Of a stretch of DNA of 64,000 nt, positions 57,830 through 64,000 are shown piece after piece. Every line of letters begins with the position of its first letter. Positions within the stretch are counted from its first letter, which is position 1. Under the pieces are notes generated by a model. It made no database searches. It was not told where the DNA came from and worked only from the letters and a program-made list of their open reading frames with translations. This DNA is from Neopusillimonas aromaticivorans (GTDB lineage Bacteria; Pseudomonadota; Gammaproteobacteria; Burkholderiales; Burkholderiaceae_B). A program made the translations under genes and the position numbers. Where the stretch lies: assembly GCF_030344915.1 (NCBI RefSeq), contig NZ_CP128233.1:2170001-2234000 (forward strand). Direction: 5' to 3'.

Positions 57830-59383
57830 TCAGCGTCCTTCAAGCTGACGCAGGCGGAAGCGCTGGATTTTACCGGTTGCCGTTTTGGGCAGATCATCAA
57901 CAAAGTGGATGTGGCGCGGGTATTTGAAGGGGGCCAGCTGCGATTTGACGTAGGCTTGCAGTTCGGTTTCGATGTTGCCGTCGTTGGTTTTGCCTTCACG
58001 CAGTACGACGTAGGCCGTTGTTTTGACCAGGCCCTGCTCGTCGGTTACACCAATCACCGCAGCCTCCAGCACAGACGCGTGCTGTACCAGAATATTTTCA
58101 ACTTCGACAGGAGACACGTACTGGCCGCTGACCTTGATCATGTCATCACTGCGGCCGGCATACGTGTAGTAGCCGTCGGTATCGCAAATATATTTGTCGC
58201 CGCTTTTCAGCCAGTCGCCCAGCATGGTTTCACGGGTTTTGCTGCGGTTGTTCCAGTACATGATGGCCGAGCTCGGGCCTTTGATGTACAGGTCACCGAT
58301 GCTGCCCACAGGAACCGGTTTGCCCTGGTCGTCACGCAGTTCGATCTCGTAACCCGGGACCGGTTTGCCCGTGGTGCCGTAGCGTACGCTGCCTGCCTGA
58401 TTCGAGATGAAAATGTGCAGCATCTCGGTTGAGCCAATGCCATCAAGAATGTAGCAGCCGAAATGGTGTGTGAAGCGGTCACCCAGGTCTTTGGGCAGGG
58501 CTTCCCCTGCGGATGCACAGACGCGCAGGTTGACGGCTTCGCGTGCCGGCAGTTTGGGCGAAGCCAGCATGCTGGCGTAAAGGGTAGGGACACCGTAAAA
58601 CACGGTGGGCTGGTGTTGAGTCAGGCGTTTGAAAACGGCGTCGGGCGTCGGGCGTTCTCCCATCAAGATGGTGGTTGCACCGACAGACAGCGGGAAGGTC
58701 AGGCCGTTGCCCAGACCGTAGGCAAAGAACAGCTTGGCGGCCGAGAACACCACGTCGTCTTCCTGGATGCCCAGTACCGGCTTGCCGTAAAGTTCTGCGG
58801 TGTACCACAGGTTGGCGTGGCAATGAACCACCCCTTTGGGCTGGCCGGTTGACCCCGAGGAGTAGAGCCAGAACGCGATTTCGTCAGACCTGGTTTTGAC
58901 GCCGGGAACAGGCGTTGCGCCAGCCATCAAATCTTCAAAGCGCTCTACGCCCTCTGGCAGAGTGTCACCGCCGTCAGCGACAACAAGGTGTTTGACTTCA
59001 TTATTGGACAGGCTGACCGCTTTTTGTACGGTCTCGAGCAGTGCCGGCGAAGTGAAGATGGCTTGCGCCCGGCTGTGTTCCAGCATGTAGGCATAGTCTT
59101 CTGGCGTGAGCAGCGTATTGACGGCAACGGGCACGACGGCCCCGTGCAGGGCTCCCAGGAAGACGACAGGCCAGTCTATGGTGTCGTGCATGACCAGCAG
59201 AATGCGTTCTTCCCGACGAATTCCCATTGAGGCCAGCACGCCTGCAAAGCGGGCCGTACGTTCGGCCAGTTCGCCATAGGTCATCTGACGATGGTCATCG
59301 ATATAGGCGGTTTTGGCCGCGCGCGACTGGTTCAGTTCAGCCAGGTAATGGGCGTAGTTGAGTTCTGCAGGGCAGGCTTGCAT
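57830..59383 (-). CDS. bclA: Benzoate-CoA ligase
   Basis: Activates benzoate to benzoyl-CoA with ATP, the entry step of the box pathway. The protein has 517 residues from the ATG at 59383 (MQACPAELNYAHYLAELN). The phosphate loop is FWLYSSGSTGQPKGVVHCHA. Family segments are AAKLFFAYGLGNGLTFPLSV, DGIGSTEMLHIFISNQ, YTYAGRSDDMIKVSGQYVSP and the catalytic Lys in LPKTATGKIQRFRLR. The YGLGNGLTFP and GIGSTEMLHIFISN strings are characteristic of benzoate-CoA ligases. Intact, 68 bases after boxD. Confidence 0.94.
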   Translation of the reverse strand: MQACPAELNYAHYLAELNQSRAAKTAYIDDHRQMTYGELAERTARFAGVLASMGIRREERILLVMHDTIDWPVVFLGALHGAVVPVAVNTLLTPEDYAYMLEHSRAQAIFTSPALLETVQKAVSLSNNEVKHLVVADGGDTLPEGVERFEDLMAGATPVPGVKTRSDEIAFWLYSSGSTGQPKGVVHCHANLWYTAELYGKPVLGIQEDDVVFSAAKLFFAYGLGNGLTFPLSVGATTILMGERPTPDAVFKRLTQHQPTVFYGVPTLYASMLASPKLPAREAVNLRVCASAGEALPKDLGDRFTHHFGCYILDGIGSTEMLHIFISNQAGSVRYGTTGKPVPGYEIELRDDQGKPVPVGSIGDLYIKGPSSAIMYWNNRSKTRETMLGDWLKSGDKYICDTDGYYTYAGRSDDMIKVSGQYVSPVEVENILVQHASVLEAAVIGVTDEQGLVKTTAYVVLREGKTNDGNIETELQAYVKSQLAPFKYPRHIHFVDDLPKTATGKIQRFRLRQLEGR

Positions 59384-59451
59384 GATTTGTCTCCGAGGAT
59401 GGGGCGGCACCCGGCCAGGTTGCTTTTATTGTTGGCCGGGCGGAAATTCGA

Positions 59452-60993
59452 TTAATTCACGATGGCTTCGAGGACGCCTGGAGCACCCTGAACAGCAGCA
59501 AGGCGGTGATAGAAACGCAGCGCACGCAGACCGCCAAGCTCTTCACCGCCGCCGGCACGGCCTGGACCGCCATGATTGGACTGCGGCATGACATTGCCAT
59601 GACCGGTTTGTACTTTGGCGACGTCGTTATTGATCAGGTGCACCCGACCATGGCTTTCGGCCAGGGCCACGGCGGCCTGGGCCAGAAACGTGCTGTCGTT
59701 GCTGTACACCGACGCTACCAGTGAACCCATGCCGCGACGGGCCAGCGCCAGTGCGTGATCGGTATCGCGGTAAGGCATCAGCGTGGCGACCGGACCGAAC
59801 ACTTCCATTTGGTGAACCAGCGGGTGGGTGTCGGGTGTGGTGGTCCCGAATACAACTGGAGGGACGATGGCGTGATTGGCGTGGTCGGCCTGAATGGCAA
59901 TGTCTTTGCGGCCATCGAAGAGGATATCGCTACAGGCTTCCAGCTGGCTGATGCCTTGCAAAATGGCGTCGCGTTGTGACGTGCTGACCAGACTGCCCAT
60001 ACGGATGTTTTCGTTGCGCGGGTCGCCGACGGTAATGCCCTTGAGCTTGTCGGCCAGCGCCGCGGCAACAGCCGCATAGCGGGATTCGGGAACCATGATG
60101 CGCCGGATGGCCGTGCATTTCTGACCCGACTTGATGGTCAGTTCACGCACCACCTCACGTACCAGCAGGCCCATGGCGTCGTCATCGGCGTCTGGGCCAA
60201 GAATGGCGCTGTTGACGCTGTCGGTTTCAGCATTGAAACGTACGCCTTCGTGCTTGATTTTCGGATGGTCGCGCAATGAGGCCGCGGTGTCGGCCGAACC
60301 GGTGAAAGATACGAGGTCGAGAGGGTCCAGCGCATCCAGCATGCCGGCGGGCCGGCCGCAGACGATATTCAGGGCGCCAGTGGGCAGGATATTGGCGTCA
60401 ATGACGTCTTTGACCATTTCGTGGGTCAGCCAGGCGGTGGCCGAGGCCGGTTTGGCGACCACCGGCACGCCTGAAAGCAGGGCAGCCGCTGCCTTTTCCC
60501 ACAGGCCCCATGACGGGAAGTTGAACGCGTTGATGAACAGCGCCAGCCCATGGGCAGGCACCAGAATGTGCTGGGTGGCAAAGGCGTTATCACGCGCCAG
60601 GGCGTCGGGGGTGCCGTCAGCCATGAGGGCTTTGGCGGTCAGTTTGCTGCCCAGTTTGGCATAGTACGACAGGGTGTAGATGCCGCCATCGACGTCAACG
60701 CCGCTGTCGTTTTGTACGGTACCCGAGTTTTTCAGGGAAATTTCAAAATACTTGTCGCGATTGGCCTGCAGAACCTTGACGATGGCGGACAGCAGTTCAG
60801 CGCGCTGGGCGTAGCTGAGTGCGCGCAGCGCCGTGCCGCCCTTTTCGCGGGCAAAGGCATAGGCAGCAGCCATATCAAGGCCGTCGGCACTGACGGTAGC
60901 CAGTGTTTCGCCGGTAACCGGGTCCAGCACGGGAGCTCCTGCGCCGGCACCTTCTTGCCAGCGGCCTTCGAGGTAGTTTGCGAGTTTCGTCAT
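59452..60993 (-). CDS. boxD: 3,4-dehydroadipyl-CoA semialdehyde dehydrogenase BoxD
   Basis: Aldehyde dehydrogenase that oxidises the ring-opened aldehyde of the box pathway with NADP. It has 513 residues from MTKLANYLEGRWQEG at 60993. The catalytic Cys is in ELTIKSGQKCTAIRRIMVPE, and HGLALFINAFNFPSWGLWEK and FGPVATLMPYRD are family segments. The C-terminal SNHGGPGRAGGGEELGGLRA resembles the PaaZ/BoxD subgroup. The open frame upstream of 60993 overlaps the next gene and has no sense. Intact, between the DUF4863 gene and bclA. Confidence 0.93.
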   Translation of the reverse strand: MTKLANYLEGRWQEGAGAGAPVLDPVTGETLATVSADGLDMAAAYAFAREKGGTALRALSYAQRAELLSAIVKVLQANRDKYFEISLKNSGTVQNDSGVDVDGGIYTLSYYAKLGSKLTAKALMADGTPDALARDNAFATQHILVPAHGLALFINAFNFPSWGLWEKAAAALLSGVPVVAKPASATAWLTHEMVKDVIDANILPTGALNIVCGRPAGMLDALDPLDLVSFTGSADTAASLRDHPKIKHEGVRFNAETDSVNSAILGPDADDDAMGLLVREVVRELTIKSGQKCTAIRRIMVPESRYAAVAAALADKLKGITVGDPRNENIRMGSLVSTSQRDAILQGISQLEACSDILFDGRKDIAIQADHANHAIVPPVVFGTTTPDTHPLVHQMEVFGPVATLMPYRDTDHALALARRGMGSLVASVYSNDSTFLAQAAVALAESHGRVHLINNDVAKVQTGHGNVMPQSNHGGPGRAGGGEELGGLRALRFYHRLAAVQGAPGVLEAIVN

Positions 60994-61063
60994 TACGGAT
61001 GTTTCCTGGGCTAGATAAGGGTGGGGTGGCGTGCCACTGCTGTCGTGGCAACCGATTGGCGGC

Positions 61064-61531
61064 TTACCGTTTCGTGAATTCGATCGCCCCTTGCGGCAGC
61101 AGGTACAGCACCAGGGCTTCGCCCTTGGTAACGGTTGGGCTATGGGCGGTATCGGGGCCGTACACCAGCCAGCCGGCAGGCTGGCCGTCGAAACAGGCGC
61201 CATCGTCGACGGGCATGATCAGGTCAATTTCGCCATTCGGGTGACGGTGGTGTGGACCGGCAATATCTTTCATGTCGACAACATCAACCGAGAACCCGTT
61301 GAGCGCCTCTGAGGGCTTGATAACGCGGCCATAGCGCAGACCGCCGGCTTCATATTGGCACATCCAGCCCTCGGCAACGCCGGTTTTGCAGGCGTCGGCA
61401 ATTTGCCTGAACACTGCGCCGTCTGCAGGGAAAGTGGTGTTCAGATCATCTTGCAAGGCTTTGTCGAGTGGCCGGTTGCCGATGTGATCAGTGATGTGCT
61501 GGATGAGCTGCTGAAATGTCTCTGTGTTCAT
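61064..61531 (-). CDS. DUF4863 family protein of the box cluster
   Basis: A 155-residue cytosolic protein with a cupin-like metal site: PHHRHPNGEIDLIMP carries His residues and a Glu, in the arrangement of small cupins. I recall that the family includes 4-hydroxylaminobenzoate lyase (PnbB), and members often lie beside box genes, but no step of benzoyl-CoA breakdown is known to need it. It is the first gene of the leftward operon with boxD, bclA, the hydrolase and the transporter, just behind the promoter shared with boxR. Intact. Confidence 0.8.
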   Translation of the reverse strand: MNTETFQQLIQHITDHIGNRPLDKALQDDLNTTFPADGAVFRQIADACKTGVAEGWMCQYEAGGLRYGRVIKPSEALNGFSVDVVDMKDIAGPHHRHPNGEIDLIMPVDDGACFDGQPAGWLVYGPDTAHSPTVTKGEALVLYLLPQGAIEFTKR

Positions 61532-61629
61532 TCTGATGCTTCCTGTTCTGCCGGTGCGAGAGTCGGGCCAATAAGGTGAATGGAACTAAAATGCCGGAGT
61601 TCCGGTTCATGCTATCGCGACAAGGCTCA

Positions 61630-61671
61630 AAATTAGGGCTTTTATTCGGGCTTGTCAAGCATTATAATGCA
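61630..61671. promoter_or_regulatory. Divergent promoters of boxR and the boxD/bclA operon with BoxR half-sites
   Basis: Leftward: TTGACA (61653-61658, complement) N17 TAATTT (61630-61635). Rightward: a perfect TATAAT at 61663-61668 before boxR, with a poor -35. Between and over both lies AGCA-N6-TGCA (61658-61671), one base off the TGCA-N6-TGCA pairs seen before boxC. BoxR bound here could control both directions. Confidence 0.65.
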
Positions 61672-61699
61672 TGTGCGCCAATCCTTAGGGTAAATCTGG

Positions 61700-62632
61700 G
61701 TGAACAATAAAACATTAGGTCAACCGCTTTTGGTCAACGACGAAACAGGCAGCCATGATCGCGATCCCTACCTCATTGCGTTGGGCGAGCGGGTGCGTCG
61801 TTTGCGTGCCATCCGTGGCCTGACGCGCAAAGAACTGGCGCGTGCTGCCAGTGTGTCCGAACGCCATCTGGCCAATCTTGAGCGTGGGCTGGGTAATGTC
61901 TCCATTCTGGTGCTGTTGCAGATTGCCAATGCCTTCAATTGCGCTTTGGCTGAACTGGTGGGCGATGTCTCCACGTCCAGCCCCGAGTGGCTGTTGATTC
62001 GCGAATTGCTGCAAGGCCGCTCCGAACCCGATCTGCAGCGTGCCCGCGAGGCTTTGGCCGACTTGTTTTCAGGGCAGGTTGCCGGCAGCAGCCGTAACCG
62101 TGCCCGTCAGGTAGCGATGGTAGGGTTGCGTGGCGCGGGCAAGTCAACGCTGGGGCGCATGCTGGCGGCCGATATCGGTTACCCGTTCATCGAACTGAGT
62201 GATGAAATCGAGCGTGTGGCGGGGTGCCGGATTCTCGAAATCTACAGCCTGTACGGCCCCACCGCGTATCGGCGCTACGAAAAGCGTGCGCTTGAAGAAG
62301 CTTTGCAGTTGTATCCCGAAATGGTTCTGGCAACGCCTGGCGGCATTGTTTCAGAGCCCTCTACATTGAATGTTCTGCTGTCGCATTGCTATACCGTGTG
62401 GGTCAAGGCCACTCCGGAAGACCACATGGCCCGGGTCATGGCGCAGGGTGATTTTCGCCCCATGGCGGGCAACAACGAAGCCATGCTCGACCTCAAACGC
62501 ATTCTTGCCGGTCGTGAGGCCTTTTACTCCAAGGCCGATTACACCTGTATGACCAGTCAGGTGGGTTTGACGGACGCGTTTGAACGTTTGCGTGCCCACA
62601 TCCGGGAAGTCGCGGGGCTTTCGCTGGTTTGA
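61700..62632 (+). CDS. boxR: Transcriptional regulator BoxR (XRE domain plus shikimate kinase-like domain)
   Basis: A 310-residue repressor of the BzdR/BoxR family, which responds to benzoyl-CoA. An XRE helix-turn-helix covers about residues 25-90 (ALGERVRRLRAIRGLTRKEL, ASVSERHLANLERGLGNVSI). The C-terminal part from about 135 is a shikimate kinase-like sensor fold with a P-loop VGLRGAGKSTLGRMLAADIG and PLY-type GRILEIYSLYGPTAYRRYE region. The start is GTG at 61700. It is divergent from the boxD/bclA operon and 129 bases before boxC. Intact. Confidence 0.94.
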   Translation: MNNKTLGQPLLVNDETGSHDRDPYLIALGERVRRLRAIRGLTRKELARAASVSERHLANLERGLGNVSILVLLQIANAFNCALAELVGDVSTSSPEWLLIRELLQGRSEPDLQRAREALADLFSGQVAGSSRNRARQVAMVGLRGAGKSTLGRMLAADIGYPFIELSDEIERVAGCRILEIYSLYGPTAYRRYEKRALEEALQLYPEMVLATPGGIVSEPSTLNVLLSHCYTVWVKATPEDHMARVMAQGDFRPMAGNNEAMLDLKRILAGREAFYSKADYTCMTSQVGLTDAFERLRAHIREVAGLSLV

Positions 62633-62653
62633 CCCGCAGTATTTTTCCAAACA

Positions 62654-62727
62654 TGCATTTTTTTGCATGTGTTTTGTTGACGTCATCAAAGAGTTGCATT
62701 ATGATGCACAAAAATTCATCAGATGCA
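62654..62727 (+). promoter_or_regulatory. boxC promoter with BoxR-type operators
   Basis: TTGACG (62677-62682) N17 TATGAT (62700-62705) forms a good sigma70 promoter. TGCA occurs at 62654, 62664, 62695, 62705 and 62724; the first two and the next two make TGCA-N6-TGCA pairs, and the second pair covers the -10. This spacing is what I recall for BoxR/BzdR operators. Confidence 0.75.
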
Positions 62728-62761
62728 CTATTATTCAGCTTTACACAGAGGAGACTAATCC

Positions 62762-64000
62762 ATGACTCAAGCCGCATCCCGCGTAGATTTTCGCACCGAC
62801 CCCAGTCAGTACAAGCACTGGGATTTGAGTTTTGACGGTGAAGTTGCCACCCTGGCAATGGACGTCAATGAAGATGCAGGCCTGCGTCCTGGTTACAAGC
62901 TCAAGCTGAACTCGTATGACCTGGGGGTGGATATCGAGTTGCACGACGCCCTTCAGCGTATCCGCTTCGAGCATCCTGAAGTTCGCACGGTTGTCCTGAC
63001 CAGCAATAAAGACCGCATTTTCTGCTCGGGCGCCAATATTTTCATGCTGGGTCTCTCCTCTCACGCCTGGAAAGTCAACTTCTGTAAATTCACCAACGAA
63101 ACCCGTAACGGCATCGAAGACTCCAGCCGTCACAGCGGTCTCAAGTTCATTGCTGCCGTCAACGGTGCGTGTGCCGGCGGTGGCTACGAAGTGGCACTGG
63201 CCTGCGATGAAATCCTTCTGATCGATGACCGTTCGTCGGCTGTTTCATTGCCCGAGGTGCCCTTGCTGGGCGTGTTGCCTGGTACCGGTGGTCTGACCCG
63301 TGTTACTGACAAGCGCAAGGTCCGTCATGACCGTGCCGACATCTTCTGCACTCTGGTAGAGGGTGTGCGTGGCGAACGTGCCAAAGAATGGCGCCTGGTT
63401 GACGACGTCATCAAGCCCAACCTGTTCGCGGAAGGCGTTAAAAAGCGTGCGGCTGAACTGGCGGCGACCAGCAACCGCCCTGTCGGTGCCAAAGGGGTTG
63501 CCCTGACACCCGTTCAGCGCGAAGACAGTGCCGATGCCCTGACCTATAAATTTGTGCAGGTCACCATCGACCGCAACCAGCGTATCGCTACCCTGGTTGT
63601 CAAGGCGCCTGATGCCGATGTGCCGACTGATATCGCTGCCATCGAAGCCCAGGGCGCTGCATGGTGGCCTCTGCAAATGGCACGTGAGCTCGACGACGCC
63701 ATCCTGCAATTGCGCTCCAACGAGCTCGATATCGGCACCTGGGTCCTCAAGACCGAGGGTGATGCAGGCCGTGTTCTGGCCGCAGATGCAACGCTGCAAA
63801 AATTTGCAGACAATTGGTTCGTTCGTGAAACCACCGGTATGCTGCGTCGCACGCTGGCCCGCCTGGATGTGACCTCGCGCTCGCTGTTTGCCCTGATCGA
63901 ACCGGGTTCATGTTTCGCCGGCACGCTGCTTGAGCTGGCATTGGCCGCTGACCGCACCTATATGCTTGACGATCCTGAAACCGACACGCCGGCACAGATC
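62762..64000 (+). CDS. boxC: Benzoyl-CoA-dihydrodiol lyase BoxC (C-terminus outside window)
   Basis: Crotonase-superfamily enzyme that opens the ring of 2,3-epoxybenzoyl-CoA, releasing formate and giving 3,4-dehydroadipyl-CoA semialdehyde, the substrate of BoxD. The 413 codons seen are the N-terminal three quarters of an approximately 550-residue protein. Segments include KLKLNSYDLGVDIELHDALQ, IFCSGANIFMLGLSSHAWKV and VNGACAGGGYEVALACDEIL, with SLPEVPLLGVLPGTGGLTRV holding the acidic pair. GAGGAG lies before the ATG. boxB and boxA would be expected next, beyond the window. Confidence 0.95.
   Translation, partial: MTQAASRVDFRTDPSQYKHWDLSFDGEVATLAMDVNEDAGLRPGYKLKLNSYDLGVDIELHDALQRIRFEHPEVRTVVLTSNKDRIFCSGANIFMLGLSSHAWKVNFCKFTNETRNGIEDSSRHSGLKFIAAVNGACAGGGYEVALACDEILLIDDRSSAVSLPEVPLLGVLPGTGGLTRVTDKRKVRHDRADIFCTLVEGVRGERAKEWRLVDDVIKPNLFAEGVKKRAAELAATSNRPVGAKGVALTPVQREDSADALTYKFVQVTIDRNQRIATLVVKAPDADVPTDIAAIEAQGAAWWPLQMARELDDAILQLRSNELDIGTWVLKTEGDAGRVLAADATLQKFADNWFVRETTGMLRRTLARLDVTSRSLFALIEPGSCFAGTLLELALAADRTYMLDDPETDTPAQI

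Overview
The window looks like chromosomal DNA of a betaproteobacterium, most likely family Alcaligenaceae (the Bordetella/Achromobacter/Pusillimonas neighbourhood). The pointers are the gene strings lnt-corC-ybeY-phoH-miaB, secF-secD-yajC-tgt-queA and tkt-gap-pgk-fba-purC-purE-purK-sua5, the aerobic benzoyl-CoA (box) cluster, and GC-rich coding sequence throughout. The placement rests on gene content and order only.

Layout. 1-5.4 kb: partial moaC, a small secreted protein, a peroxiredoxin, an MFS transporter, bioB plus an EamA transporter, and a 4-hydroxybenzoyl-CoA-type thioesterase. 5.6-10.6 kb: a hydroxycinnamate (p-coumarate/ferulate) catabolic operon of crotonase, CoA ligase, amidohydrolase and short-chain dehydrogenase, with a divergent MarR repressor and a clear palindromic operator. 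10.6-12.4 kb: an ISL3 insertion sequence, then tRNA-Asp, tRNA-Glu and tRNA-Ala. 12.7-31.2 kb: a PAS/GGDEF/EAL protein, lnt-corC-ybeY-phoH-miaB, a sulfite dehydrogenase pair, Sec translocon genes with tgt/queA, dacB, upp and a yqjD/E/K-like trio. 31.3-49.5 kb: ubiD, a lytic transglycosylase, an aminotransferase, a degenerate FAD-binding protein, maeB, a barstar homologue, rsmE, the glycolytic/transketolase block with mog, and purine genes ending in sua5. 49.4-52.3 kb: an accessory pocket with ccdAB between two copies of the sua5 3' end, a GC-rich nested inverted repeat, and an IS1380-type element. 52.3-64 kb: a benzoate locus (branched-chain-type ABC transporter, alpha/beta hydrolase, benzoate-CoA ligase, boxD, a DUF4863 protein, boxR, boxC) with recognisable promoters and TGCA-N6-TGCA operator sites.

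Two aromatic pathways therefore sit about 45 kb apart. The first operon has the gene set for beta-oxidative side-chain removal from hydroxycinnamoyl-CoA, in which an amidohydrolase replaces thiolase and thioesterase, as described for the cou genes of Rhodococcus jostii RHA1. The second imports benzoate, activates it to benzoyl-CoA and processes it by the epoxide (box) route.

Important caveat: about 27 genes contain at least one single-base frame break, usually inside a run of C or G. They include genes expected to be essential (secD, pgk, lnt, and ubiD with five). The pattern looks like homopolymer indel errors in the assembly rather than mass pseudogenisation, so I give the whole repaired gene span and mark where the frame breaks. 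Upstream-extended ORF starts were trimmed where ribosome binding sites or family N-termini argued for it.
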